DNA of 64,000 nucleotides from Sipunculus nudus (taxonomy: Eukaryota > Annelida > Sipuncula > Golfingiida > Sipunculidae). This document shows positions 36,798 through 49,485 of the stretch, piece by piece. Position 1 is the first letter of the stretch, and every line of letters begins with the position of its first letter. The DNA is taken from NCBI GenBank assembly GCA_026874595.1, contig CM049317.1:65034618-65098617 (forward strand), read 5' to 3'. The position numbers were made by a program, and so were the translations under genes. The notes under the pieces were generated by a model that was given only the letters and a program-made list of their open reading frames with translations, did not search any database and was not told where the DNA came from.

Positions 36798-37149
36798 ACA
36801 TATATATATATATAAAATTAGGACTATCAAATATATGTAGATTATGTATATGTCTGCCAAATGCCAATTTCAGGGAAATAAGTAATAATAACTGATCAGT
36901 AATAATACTTTTAAAGTTTTTCCGATGTACTTCGATGGCTACTGGACCTCTGGTACAGACGAGAAGGTGGAAGCTGAATGGATCTGGGACGCTACGGGTG
37001 TCAAATTCAATTATACCAACTGGAGACCAATGGAGCCGGTCAACCTTGGCTATAATCAACACCATATGTGCCTCATTGCATATAAAGCGCTCCAGTGGGA
37101 TGATGTATTTTCAACTTTACATATGTGCGAAATAAAGGCCTTACTGTAA
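33040..37149 (+). CDS. TSP1-like plus C-type lectin gene, copy B
   Basis: Exons: 33040-33133 (signal peptide), TSP1-like exon ending 33744 (start 33340 or 33385), 36107-36319 (CTLD first half), 36917-37149 (CTLD second half, TAA). All joins are phase 1 and in frame if the TSP exon starts at 33385. The CTLD reads LCPEGFGHRYQDGF, PSCYRIFQTKIPVKKA, NCEKYGAGLVSIETQ, then GYWTSGTDEKVEAEWIW, YTNW, EPV, HHMCLIAYK, WDD and MCE. A secreted protein with a mucin-like linker is predicted. At the acceptor homologous to copy A (33340) the exon would contain a TAG at 33357-33359 where copy A has Trp; the internal acceptor GTACAG at 33379-33384 avoids it but removes the two Trp of the TSP-like strand. Confidence 0.75.
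33340..33744 (+). CDS. TSP1-like exon and linker (copy B), with in-frame TAG at its start
   Basis: In the frame shared with copy A this region reads SWTLWSTGVDGRRSRSRTLL and CF, then a Ser/Thr-rich linker of about 110 residues. The TAG at 33357-33359 lies 18 bases into the exon if the copy A acceptor is used. The donor TTG/GTAGTT at 33745 is in phase 1 and fits the CTLD exon, unlike copy A. Confidence 0.6.
33745..36106. other. Copy B intron with repeats
   Basis: Holds a repeat at 34128-34260 and two copies of a segment around GATGAACxxTGACAATACC (about 34350-34450 and 35555-35660), plus a run of G at about 35387-35399. No exon recognised. Confidence 0.5.
34128..34260. repeat. Interspersed repeat starting TTTAGCTCACCAGA
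   Basis: The sequence TTTAGCTCACCAGAACGAG followed by a GTCGTCGGCGTCAGCGTC stretch resembles a very common interspersed element of bivalve genomes that starts with AGCTCACCTGAGC and has GTCGTC-rich sequence (family recalled from memory). Confidence 0.45.
36107..36319 (+). CDS. CTLD first-half exon (copy B)
   Basis: Starts after CATCCAG and ends before GTGAGT, both phase 1. About 70 codons, aligned with 21653-21871 except for a two-codon difference at the end. Confidence 0.8.
36764..36816. repeat. (AT)n microsatellite
   Basis: AT run in the CTLD intron of copy B. Confidence 0.9.
36917..37149 (+). CDS. CTLD second-half terminal exon (copy B)
   Basis: Starts after CTTTTAAAG in phase 1, 76 codons and TAA. 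Keeps the Cys in MCL and the terminal MCE that copy A has partly lost. Confidence 0.8.
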
Positions 37150-40100
37150 AATATCATTGGCTTTCCTGGTTATACACAATAATCATGCAATTGACAATTT
37201 AATTACCCTATGTATTTTTTCTTGAATGGTTGTAATATAATTCCTTCCAGACAAAAGATACCTTGCTTCGATGAAGTAACCTTTCCCGGTTTATCTTCAT
37301 AATCCGTATAATGTTAGACACTTTCCCAATGTTAGACAGCATGCCATTTCAGGAAATATTTTACATTGATTCTAAAGACGTCTTTTATTATTTTAGATCT
37401 TGCTTCAGTATGGATAATTTCTTAATTAATGAGTGCAACTAGCTAGCAATGAATAAATAATTAAATACTTGCAGTGGCTTATGTAGAGAAGATGCATTTT
37501 ATCAATATGAATTAAAGAAGATGTAAAGTAACTTAAATTTTCTATGTATATGGGTTACTTTGTATGTTTTTTGTTTTCAACAATTACTTTCTTGCTGGAT
37601 CCCCATAATGGAACAAATAATAAAATGATTTAAAGCAGGACTAAACCCAGATGTTTAGAACTTTGAATTTAACTGTTTCTTTTCCAATAGATATATTTGA
37701 ATAAACCGGTATTCCAATGAAGAAAATTATTTTGTAAATGACTAATCCTCTAAACTTCAAGAATATGAGCCAAATGAAGGTATATAATCGGTTGTTGGTA
37801 TTATTCGATATCCAATGGATACTACACACTTGCTGAGCAAGTCCACTTATATCAATAAATGTTTATACAACTGTGAATTTATATCTATATATTGATATTT
37901 ACATTTTATCATGTTTAAAAGTCGGCACACTGTATGTATGTAAAAGGATTATTTCTCATTAAAGTTTGCATTATGTATAGACGTTTGTTAACTTTAATTC
38001 AGAATAATATATTTACACCTGCTGAAATCCGTTAACGAATAAGATTTATAAAATATACCATTCACTGTTTAAACATCTTTAGAGTTAATTGTATTGCTTA
38101 TCAGTTTCATGTCATTTTCACCGCAATATGTCAAGGTGTTGTCACTACTTGTCTAGGTAGCAGTTAGATGACAACTTATGTATCTGAAAACGTCTTCATC
38201 GGGTTATCTTTTGAATCGGAATAAATTCACATATCATCGATAAAACCGGCTTTTAATTTTTATCTGTATGACCACTTAAGTTTTTCACATGAAACAGTAT
38301 ATAGTACCGTTGTAGATGTTGTTTGGGTTTCCAAATAATTTGACAACAACTACATAGCCGCCATTCATCGACGGCGAAGGAAGCGTGACCATGTTGAACC
38401 TTTTGTAAAAGACAACTAATAGTAAATATGTGTTTCTATTTAAAACACTATTTAATGGAATTAAATTGGTATAATGTTATAATGGAAAACATTAGTGGAC
38501 TTCGGAAAGTGTAGCATGGACACCGTGTGATTTTGGTAAAATCATTAATAACAGATAGGTAAAAGGCACGCGATATTTGTTTGTATGACTTTTAGAAATG
38601 GACAATATTTGCGGGCAAGATGCTGAGCAAATGATGTTAACATAAAAAATTAAGTAACATAAGGAAGTCATGCACCTAGGTCATGCGACTCGTCTGACGA
38701 ACCGGCGGCAGTTGCATCCGCAAGAACAAAAATTGTCGGATATTTTCTATCAAAGGTCATGGGCCGTAAAACAATATTACCCTTCCTTTCAGTCCTGTCA
38801 TAGAAGTATTAAATCTATGCATTTCTACTTTTATTTCCTTTGTCATTCTTTGATGCAAAACTTACTTGATTTACGGTTTTAATCTACAATTCAACTGCAC
38901 ATAAAAAACATTACAATGAAGAAATGTATGCATCCTTTCTTATAAAAGTGATTAATTAATTAATTAATTAATCAGAGTAATTAACAACCCTACACTACAA
39001 ACACGGGTTGTTACTGTTATTGCAGAACAATATTTATGTTATGGACCGGCTTATTTAGTATTAACTTTGTATTGGCCTTAGGAGAGCGTACTGTCCGAGG
39101 GCCGCAGGGTCGACCTCGAATACGATTGCCCGAAAGCCAATAGGAAGACAATAACAAATTAGCCATACTATAGTTATTACAGGGCCGCGCGTGTTATCAA
39201 CAAAATCAACCATTTAAAGTCATTCTAATTCAACAATGCACGCGCGCCGGCACCTTCACTTTCACAGCTAACTATTTTGTTTGTCAGCTTGAATCATTCG
39301 TGGTACGTCACTTGGGAAAGATTCGAAACAATTTGTTATGCAAGTCAATGCTGACATTTTCCATATACAACCCGGTAACAATATAAATCTGGAATGACGG
39401 GTGCTATCGTCTAGCCTTGGAGCCCTATATACACTTGACAACATGCTTGGCCGGTTGATAATACGAATAATTTAAAAATGGGGACACAAGAGTGTGGATC
39501 AGTAAATAGTGCAAACCCCAATATTCAAAATTAAACAGAGGAAGCCTCCACCCACTCCAATTATCATATTTTAACCCAACCAGCTTAAACAATATCCGCG
39601 CGGGTGCCTCGTAACTTCTAATTTTGATTGAATTACAGCTACAATGCCACTATGAGTATTTTAAAGTAACACCAGTATCCACGTGTCGATACTTTTGTAT
39701 TTTAAGGATAGGTCTGTTCCCTATAGATAGCATTGAATCAAGGTTAAATAAGCTATTTGGTCGGCAATTTACATTGAAAACATTATGGAGAGATCGAACC
39801 GGAGACCTTAATTTACACACTTCCACACCTTATCCACTTATCTACTTCATACTGGATAAAACATGATTTTAAACACCCACAAGGATTCTTGGGTTGAACA
39901 GTGCGTGCATTCAATTTTTTATCGGCATTTCCAGCAGTTTACGAGTTGGTGTTTTATCCCATTATATTGAATTGCGTCTAAGCAAATAATGGAGTAATTA
40001 TGCCTTTTGTTCAATTAAAATTTTAATCCAGCGGCACCAAAGTGCAGAATACTATATGACAATCAGAAAAAAAAATACGTTAAACACTGAAAACAGCGTC

Positions 40101-41534
40101 GACCCGGGTATTATGTCTCGCGCGCTTTCCTCCCATTCGAGAGTAATATAATTTCACCCGGCATATTTGTTTACCCGTGCCAAGCTGTTGACCCCCCTCC
40201 CCCCTGTCTAAAATACTGTTTCCGACCCCTGACCTGTAAAGCACACAGGGAGAGAAAAGTTTTTTTTTTTACGATTCAGCAACTCCAATCACTGGATAGC
40301 TGCCTGTTACAATGACTTTAAGATTGGTGGTCAGAAAAGGAAGAGCCGTATATATTGAAACGAAACCTCTGTATCCTTGAAAAACTTGTTAGTATTCTTC
40401 AATTGCATCATAGGTTTTTCAAGGGTTCAAAGGTTTCGTTTAAATCCTTGGGAGTATCTTAACCCTCCATAAAATTTAAACATATTTTGTTTAGTAATTT
40501 TGCGGGAATCCTCTGAAAGACAAGCTAGATAACAGAAGAAAAAACATAATACCTCTTGGCCCATCCCAAACAGTGTATCTTTCTCTTTTGGGTTTTATAT
40601 TCAGCAGTAGGTCAATTCTAGGAATATATTATTAATGTGAACAAATCTATCATTACTTGTAAATTTGATTTGTTGAATATTTAAACAACAACAGAGAAAA
40701 CGCATGCAACAGTCCAACATCTTCTTGTATTCGCACGCATAATGGAAAGGGAGGACATTGTGAAAAGCTGCATTGGTTTCATTGATTTAATTGTAAACAA
40801 ATAATGGGTAATTTACATCAACTCATATTTTTTTGTGCATTATATGTAAACATATAACATTTGTGCCATCCAAACAAATGCTGTTTATGAATTTTTTTTC
40901 GAAAGAAATAGTTGAATATATAATTAAAAGTATATATCATCACATTAACCTAAAATGTACAAAAAGCATCAGAGTTTCTGGCTTTATGGAGGCAAAAGTA
41001 TCCTCATTACTTTTCCATTAATATTTACATGCGGGTATTGCTGATTACAATTAGAATAGAGAGTTGATGTCACCATTACCGTCAGATGTACAAGCATGTA
41101 TTCTTAGAAGATGACACTTTAAAAATGTCAAGGTTACCCTGACTCAATAATTTTCCATTGCAAAAACGGTGAAAGTCTTTCACTCTTTATACGGGTTCTC
41201 TTAAAGGTGGAGGGATTTTTATAGGCGACCGAAATCTTTCTCTGATGTTGCGATAAAGATATTCCTGTCATAATTTTTAGGTGCGAGATATAATCTGTAT
41301 TGCAGGTGTGATTTTGAGAACCTAATTATAGCTATTATGTGGACACTTGAGGGGATGACATAGATCTCTGAACAGCTGATGTAGAAGTAGGTTGCCTTTG
41401 ACGACTGTTTGCAGAGCTGATGGTGCTACTCCCGTTGTCAGTTCTGTTCGCAGCTGTATCATATATTAAATCTTATGTAATCTGCATACGCTGCATGGCT
41501 TTTATAAGTACATAACACACCTACAGAAAATGGC
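37150..41534. other. Intergenic, 4.4 kb without a supported gene
   Basis: AT-rich sequence with short non-conserved ORFs. One tRNA-like SINE piece at 39788-39851 and a TTAATTAA tandem at about 38952-38971. Nothing else recognised. Confidence 0.5.
39788..39851 (-). repeat. tRNA-derived SINE-like fragment
   Basis: The minus strand has AGTAGATAAGTGGATAAGG (A-box-like) and TCCGGTTCGATCTCTCC (B box) with tRNA-like spacing. Confidence 0.4.
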
Positions 41535-41707
41535 AAAGTGTTTGCTAACATGAGAGTCTCGCTTGAACCAGTGTCCCATAAAATTCTAATAGGGATAGAA
41601 TCTGAAAAATCACTTGAAAGTGATACAAAACAATCATGTAAGATTGGCTCAAATAACTCCATTTCAGAGTCAGGAGAGGAATCTACTACCTCAGCTTCAT
41701 CAAACAA
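41535..41707 (-). pseudogene. Gag C-terminus and protease start (copy 1)
   Basis: Reads VVDSSPDSEMELFEP (acidic, shared with copy 2) then IRILWDTGSSETLMLANTL. WDTGSS is the aspartic protease active-site motif, intact here. The frame then leaves the element and stops. Confidence 0.75.
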
Positions 41708-42105
41708 ATAACTGACATTGACAGTGTCAGTAATAAACTCTCTTTCAGAGTCATTTATGGAATCTACATCCTTTTTATCATCAAACTCCTCATGGGAGTC
41801 AACGGAGGAATTTTCCTCAGCAGAAACAAACTTCAGTTTATCATAAGAGGACCTGACCTCATTTGAAATACTCTCACAAGAGTCATAAAAGGACTTAGCC
41901 TCATGTAGAGAACACTCCGCGCATGAGTCTTGAAAGGACCTAGCCTTATTGAATTCCTCGCAGGAATCAACTGAGGTTTTTACCCTGCAATCTACGGATT
42001 CTTCTTTGGATTAAGACAGCACTTGGGTCTCCGTAGGATCAAACTCTTTATTTGAGCCAACAAAGGAGTTGTACCCCTTATTTACATGAAAAGAGCCTGG
42101 CCCTT

Positions 42106-43300
42106 GTACTATGCTATGCATAGTTTTTTGAAACAAACCAATAGGGTTTTCTATTTGGTTTATTCGCAAGTTTCCAGCAGTCAGATATTAGATGACCTTC
42201 CTTCTTGCAGTAATGACAGGTTTTCTTTGAAAATGACTGGTCTTTGTTTGACTTAGACAAAATGGACATGGACTGAGGTTTAGCAATGGACTTTGCTAAA
42301 CTATCAGGACTACTGGTACTGGGTGTCCGCGCTTTAAACTTCTTTTGACCATACTGATTTTCATTCATGATTGGGAATGACTGGTTTTTATTTGCTAGTA
42401 AAGGACATTTTGTGTGTTAATGGATAATAATCAGCTAATTGAGCAGCAATGTCAAGTGCTTCAGGACTTTTCTCATCAAGAAAAGTTTAACATCTGCGTT
42501 AATGTAACGCTTAAATTCTTCAAGCAAAATCAACTGGCGCAGATTGTCTTAATCTTTCATTACATTTTTGAATTACACCAGCGATGAAACAACTGCTCCT
42601 TTGTCCTAGCAAATTCGACGTAGGTCTGTTCTTTGCGCTTTTCCCAATTTCTGAATTTCTGGCGGTAAGCCTCCGGAACTTACTCATAACCTTTTAGGAT
42701 TAACCGTTTTACCAGGTCATAGTCAGTAGCAGCTTCTACTGAAAGCCCTCAAAAAATCTCTTTGGCCTTGCCAGTCACTACACTTTGTAACAGCATAGTC
42801 CAATTTTCCTTAGGCCATTTTAAATTTTCAGCTAGCTTCGCAAAGTGTAAGAAATATTTACCAACCTTTTTCTTAAAAAGTCTAATGTGTTTAGTAACAT
42901 CAAAACTGTGAGTTGGGGCAGCACTTAGACTACGTTCTACTTTACGTCTTTCTAATTCCAGTCGTTTTAACTCAATTTCTTTTTCTTTTTCTAGTCTTTC
43001 TCTTTCTTCTCTCTGTTTTTTCTTTTTCTAATTCTAACTGTTTTAATGCTTGCTCATGTTGCATTTCTAACTTCTTCAATTCCAATTGCATAGCAAGACT
43101 GTCATTTTTTATGTCTCTTCAATTAAACCTTTGCTAACTAGATCTTTCATGATTTAAGCATTGATATCAGGCTTTCTCAAAGCTTTTTTCACACATAGCC
43201 CTAAGTATTGTCCCAAACGCAACAACTGTTCTTTTGACAAATGGTCAAGTTGATCAGGGTCGGGATCGTCAACAAATGTTTCAGGTTTGAAATCTGCCAT
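42106..43300 (-). pseudogene. gag (copy 1)
   Basis: ATG at 43300 begins MADFKPETFVDDPDPDQL and reaches a TAA at codon 49. Further left, a Lys/Glu/Arg-rich coiled-coil stretch (about 42930-43120), a matrix/capsid-like part matching copy 2, and the zinc knuckle CHYCKKEGHLISDC (C-x2-C-x4-H-x4-C). Several stops and frame changes; non-functional. Confidence 0.75.
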
Positions 43301-43440
43301 GTTTAGATGTCAAAACAATAACAAAAAAACACTGAGATAAATCCTGTAAACAATGTACTGTAATCAATATGTAATTTTGTAAACAATGTATGATAAAACA
43401 ATGTCCAGGTCAAGGCCTATTAAATTTGAAAACTATTAAG

Positions 43441-43460
43441 CATCCCGACGAGAGCCCCCA
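43441..43460 (-). other. Primer binding site, tRNA-Pro-like
   Basis: Six bases inside the LTR, the minus strand reads TGGGGGCTCTCGTCGGGAT. Its first nine bases equal the classical tRNA-Pro primer site; the rest is shifted by one or two bases. Assigned as tRNA-Pro-like, by resemblance only. Confidence 0.55.
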
Positions 43461-43466
43461 ATTTTA

Positions 43467-44272
43467 TGTTACGGAACCTAATATAAACAGATCACGTATG
43501 CATGATGAAACAAATTTTGTAATGGAGATAAATCAGATTCTGTAACACTAGGCAGCGTGAAATGTCTAGGGGAATGAATAAAGAAGTCAGTGTTTTTTTG
43601 GTTAACAAATAAATATAATTTATTCTTTAAACAACCCTATTAATACAATTCACTAAATCAATACAATTATACAGTAAAACAGCGGTATAGCAACAAGTCA
43701 ATACAATCACATAGAAAAATAATGTGCACAGTACCTGGATACCAACACCGTCACCACGATAAGTTCTTTAAATGTATACTCTAGGAGAATGACAGTCCAG
43801 TGGAACGTTTTTGCAACAAGCAAGAAAGTAAACTTAAGTCCAAATGCATAAAATCCAAGAGAAAGTCTTTGAAAATCTATAATTGCCGCATTCGTCGGAT
43901 AAGGTCCTTGAACTTACACACGGTTCTTCGTCCGCTGGAATCTGCTCTGCTCTCTCTCTCTCTGGTTCTAAGACACAGTCCCTTATATACCTTCACACCT
44001 CAAGCCCAGAATTTTCCACTTCTCAAACAGTCTTAAGGATCTTGCATAACACAGTAAACACACGTTTCAGGAATTCTCTAGAAAAACAGCGCTCTGTATC
44101 TCCACATACCAGGCTCCTCACATGACCTCGGCCAGGCGTGAAAACCCAAGGCTAATATGAAAACGAGAGTTCAACCAATACGGATTAAACATAGAATGCA
44201 ATACGTGGCCAGACACGAGTGCAACAACAGGAGTTACGCCCGTGTCACGCAATAAAAAGAGCACCTGTAACA
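43467..44272 (-). repeat. 5' LTR (806 bp)
   Basis: Bounded by TGTTAC at its start (44272) and GTAACA at its end (43467), perfect six-base inverted ends. Inside are a TATA box (GGTATATAAGG, 43978-43991 region) and AATAAA-type signals near 43610-43626. The last 150 bases match the plus-strand solo-LTR-like segment at 57895-58065. Confidence 0.8.
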
Positions 44273-46261
44273 ACTGATACCGATTCTCTAAAATTTACAT
44301 GTAATCACGTCGGTTGTACGTGTGTTAGTAGGGGACGCAGTACCGAAACCATAGTCAGAAAATGAATCGTCATTTCACGAAGGTAAATAAAATGAATCAA
44401 TTGATTAATTGAATTTGAATTGTGGGGATATATATATACACACCCCTAATAATCCAGCTTTTAAAAGCACAGTAACATACACTGTAAATGTAGGCATAGA
44501 ATGTAACAGCAAGGATGTCATCAATACACAGTCCATAAAGTGACCAGTCCATAAAATGACAGGTATTTCAAGGGGCAGCCAATTATATTTGGTTCAGGGC
44601 TAAGCCACCCTTCTTGGCTGCCAGTAACACGGGGACTTAAAATCATAAACAGTGGGTTAGCCGCCGCAACAACGCTCAGTTCTTTTATAAGAATTTTGCA
44701 TAAAGAGGCAGGCCTGCCTTATTCACTAGCAGAGGATTATCTAACATTCATGTAGATGAAATAAAGTCCCATTTATTGACCAGGGGTGTGCAAATAAAAA
44801 ATCTAATCTGCGAAAAACGGTAGATTATTAATCGCAGAAACATCATTACCTTTTCATTGGGTATATGAAATGTAACGTCCACGGTGATCAAGGTGTTATT
44901 TTTTTTTTACTGAACAGCTGATTTTATTTGTATCTAAATTTCCCAGTAACCATGAGAAATCGTGTGGGTTAGGATTTGAATAATATTAATGTCTTGGGCC
45001 ATCCAAATCTTGAAGTGGGTTCGTCCATATTACAGGGCAAGTAAACTTATAAAGCAGTCATACTTTTCGAATATATTCCAGCCAGTTCAGTTTAATTATG
45101 GTGGCAATGTGGCAATACAGGCATCATGGATTCATGGAAACTGGAAGTTTGCGTCATGACTTGTAAATTTTTTTACCTTGTCGGGAACGTATACACACGC
45201 CTGACAAGATGCGGTGCCGAAAAGGCCAGGATCTACTGAAATCCTGTTTGTGTATGTGTGTGTGTGTGTACCTGGACGTTGCACTGTAATTTCAACTGCG
45301 ACAGTCGTTGTAAGGGGCGCTCTAGTAGGGCGCCTAGCTGGTCTACTTTCTCGTTGTGTACAACGACAATAAGTAAAAAAAAATTAAAATATATTATAAT
45401 ATTATATATTGAGTATTGCTTTGTCTATAGGCTGAGTGCTAATATCGAAGCGTTGTGACCCAATCAGAAAGACAATGACCATCCATAGGGTCGGATCTAG
45501 GATTTAGGAAAAGGAGGGGTCCTACCGAGGAGGTCTAATGAGGAAAACCTGACAAAGGTCCCCCCGTCTGGAAAGATGGGGGGGGGGCAGATTGGTTCAG
45601 GCAGCCAAAACTTGGTCGAAACCCTAACAAAGATTGCAGTGGCTAAAATAGGGGAGTCCGAACCCATCCGCCAACCCTCCCACCTCCCCTCTCCCCAACC
45701 CTCACCCCCCTGGATACGCTTCAGCCGTAGGCTGCGAATAAGTATTTTTTACGTATATACGGACATGAAGGGTATGAGTGACTGCGGGAATGATGCTAAC
45801 ACCATTCGGAGGCATTGTAAAAGTTTGACGTCATGGTGGTTGGTCGTCCAGTGAGGCGTAATGAAAAGAGAAACTCACAGACATCCGCAATTATATTATA
45901 GACAAAGGAAACATTCAAATATTGCTTCTAACGTTTTGGGTTTCCTAACCATTTTGTAAGCCTATATTTAAATATTTAAATTCAATCAAGACTTTTTTTC
46001 TTATTTCTTGGTATTTCTTTTATTTGAAGTGTTCGCCTACATTTAAAATACTAGCTTAATTAAGTATACCTGCAGAATTCCGTTCCGTCCATGGACTATA
46101 CGTAGCAGGTCAGTTTAAGCGCTTTCTCTCATTTTATATCTCAGTGTTACTCAGTGAGACTACTGCAACTGCGGGCCGTTTGTGAGTGAAACACGGCCGT
46201 TGGGCATTGCCTTCCCATTAAGCCTGCAGAGCGCTCACCCTTGGTGGGGGTTGTTTCACAG

Positions 46262-46345
46262 CCTGGGCTGAGATTCTAACTCACAATCTCCCGGCTTGGG
46301 TTCATTCCTGTGCTCTACCCTTTAGCCACAGAAGATGGTCAAATC
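46262..46345 (-). repeat. tRNA-derived SINE-like fragment
   Basis: Minus strand TGGCTAAAGGGTAGAGCAC (A box) and TGTGAGTTAGAATCTCAGCC (degenerate B box with pairing arms). Confidence 0.4.
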
Positions 46346-49300
46346 CACTTGATTTAATTTTTAAGTCTCAAAACCACTTGCGATTTAAGAATTAAAGCAA
46401 TTGTGAAATGAGGACTCACCACTTTCTCCATGGTAAAATATGACAAAATATACCTTGGACGTATAATTAAATAGAGCTATACATTCATTCAAAAGCGTTT
46501 CATAGAGTGTCCAAATATATATACGTAGATTTCTTTTTGCAATTAAGAAAAGGTTCAGGTTCATAGGTAATGCATATAACGGCCACTTGCTTAGTTAAAA
46601 CTTTGAAGACGATGTGCATAAAGATATGTCTCTTTAAAAGTTACCATGGATATAGCTCTTATGATAGAGGTTGTGCTCCCCCTTGTATGACCACTGAAGC
46701 AAATAAAAAAAAAATCTAAGGAAAAGTATAAACTTAGCATCGATATATATCTTTATGTGCGTAGTACACTGAGAGAGCAGACAGGCATTACATTCTGCTC
46801 ATACAAGAGCGAATCTCTAAGGATGACAGGAGGCCTATGGATGGGTAACTATCTTTCATGAATGTTATTGTATATCTTTGCACGTAATCGTACCAACATG
46901 TTTGGTCTTCCATGCAGGTATACAACACAGCGTTGTCAGTGCACCTGCTCGGTATGTATAACTGGTGAACATACAGCTTGATAACAATTGGTTAGACCGA
47001 AGTCTTACATTCGTCCAAGGGGGATCTTAGCCCTTTACGCCGTTCTTTGTTTCTCTTAGGCTGAACAGAAATTGCAATCGCCATACATTCTTATTTGTTT
47101 TGCATATTCTGTCGGTTCTGTCAATATGTTAGCACGGTCGGTCCATCGTTTTAATGTTTAATGCCAAAATTAACAGAAATATAGGGAAATAATATATTCT
47201 TAAGATATCCACACTTATTACATAGTGAAGTTTGTGATAAAAGAAGACTGTTTATTACTTAAAGCCCTACATTAAGGATCGCTTGAAATTTGCATTTCAC
47301 TTATTAATTATATCATTCAATTTAATTCGAGCACTCGAGTACATAAATACTCTACAAAATAATGCTGCCAGAATGACTCTAGTGTGTACAATTAATCCGT
47401 GTTAACCATTACGTTTTAGACATTAAAATTAATTAAATGTATTATTATAATTTTTTAGCGCTTTGGAGCTGGGAGTCCACTAACGGTGGCCCAGATGGTC
47501 CTTTCCCACAGAAGCGTCTCCTGGTTCACTTTAGAACAATGCCCCTGAAACTCTGCGGGATCACTCGTGATTCGAAAATTAATTATCTGGGCGATCTGGA
47601 AACTGTCAACACTGACTTCAATTTACCGCAACAAGCGTTCTTGTATACACTTCATTATTCAAAGTATTTCAAACCTAGATATTAAAGCCGAAATAGATCA
47701 GCTTAAGGGTTTCTGATAGATTTAATGATAAAAATAATCTAATAAGTTGATGTATCTGTGTTTAGTGAGGGGGCTGAATGAAAGCGGATTTCAAATATTT
47801 TACATTACACTTATCAATACTCTGTGTATATTGTGAAATTTGGATTTTGGCAACGAAATCATTAGACAAGATCTTCCTTGTGCAAGCGAACCCATGTTTA
47901 CTGGACGAAGTATTATGACAGTAATACATTTTTATCAATTTCTTTAACCTAGTTTGGGAGCCTACAGCCAAGTGACCGTATTCTCAAATTCTCTTCCGAG
48001 AGCAGCTGTGTAGTCTACTTAACTGACCACTATTCAGATAATTCAGCTTTTCATTATTACTGTTAAACAAGATCATCTAGCTGTCATTTTGCAGAGAAAT
48101 TGGATCAAAAGAGAGAAAACGGACAAGCTGACAAAACATGGTGACCGCTGTTTATAGCTTGTGGGTTTTTACTCAATTAGTTGCTTTACGGAATTCAAGC
48201 TTTACAGATACATGGAGATGAAGCTAACTATTATTATAATTATTCAGGAACCGTGAATTATTTTTTATTAGCTGAAATGCATGTATTTAAAGTTTTCAAA
48301 GCCCATCAGAATTACTAAAAATTAATAAATAAATAGTAACTTTTCTGCCGGAGTGTAGACAAATACATACATCTTGAGCTATATTGCTGAACTGCAAATC
48401 CTAATATTTTGATTTAATTTATTAAGAGCCTTCCCACTATATAGAACCCACTTTATTCGAGTGCTTTCACAGATAAATATCTACAGCCCCGGTACTACCA
48501 GATCCATCAAACAAATACAGCGAATCATTTCCTTCCCGGTAAACATGAACTGACGTTATCGGATTTCTAATTTGTGTGAATAACGGGTCAGCACGGTAGG
48601 ATTGTACCAAAACATAATTGAGGCCCAGGCATAATTGTGGCATGCTTCTTTTTGGAGGGGCAAACATTTCATAAGTGTCAACTTTTCAGTATTTCGCGAC
48701 GACTAAATTTTTGCGAACTCTCCATAAAAGACTTTCACAGAGTACAACTACTATTATATGAATTAATTACATAAAATAATGTGTGCACACAATCTAAACA
48801 GGGGTACATGGAAACAAGGACACATTAACCGAGTAGAAATTATTAATTAATTACAGATAATTTGATATATACTTTATTATAGCAATTTTCAACATACAAC
48901 TAGCAAACTAAAAGACGGCCACAGTATCTGATTGACCGCTAGAACTCAAAATAAGATTACTACTTCTTATCAAATAAATATGTGTAATTTAGGTGTTCCA
49001 GTCTACAGGGTTTTATATCATGACTAATGGGACCCGGTCATTCACAACATTATTACTATATATTATGGCAAATAAATATTTGTGATCAAGATGCATCTAT
49101 CTTCAGCTGCAAGCGGTAAGTCGAGTTTATCCTACCCTGGATAATCAATCACTGCACAATGCTGAATATATATACCATTTTAGTACCTGAATGAAAATAT
49201 TTCTAACAAATGTACTAAATCACATTTAAAATATACTACAATGTAATATTTCACAGTAAACTCAGAAATGGAACCAAAGTCTACAATTCTATTTGATCAT

Positions 49301-49418
49301 TTATTTCATTAGCACTATATATATATATATATATATTATAATTATATATATATGAATGTGTAACCATGCTGGTTCATCGTATAGAAAATATAAATGGTTT
49401 ACATAGAAAAGTCGGGTC

Positions 49419-49423
<5 letters not shown>

Positions 49424-49481
<58 letters not shown>
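49424..49481. repeat. (AT)n microsatellite
   Basis: Uninterrupted AT run. Confidence 0.95.

Positions 49482-49485
<4 letters not shown>

Larger units (their letters stand above)
41535..44272 (-). mobile_element. Ty3/gypsy-like LTR retrotransposon, 5' part (copy 1)
   Basis: In minus-strand order: 5' LTR 44272-43467, primer binding site 43460-43441, gag from ATG at 43300, CCHC zinc knuckle near 42200, acidic gag C-terminus, and the start of the protease at about 41600 (WDTGSS). Similarity with the second copy (60425-64000) ends after LANTLPFS at about 41535, where the element is truncated. Gag is broken by stops, the first at codon 49. Confidence 0.85.

Noticed and set aside
43883-44125. Plus-strand frames of 78-80 codons
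   Set aside because: They lie wholly inside the 5' LTR of the minus-strand element.
47437-47685. 82-codon frame after a TTTTTTAG acceptor-like sequence
   Set aside because: No recognised motif, no partner exon and no second copy to show conservation.
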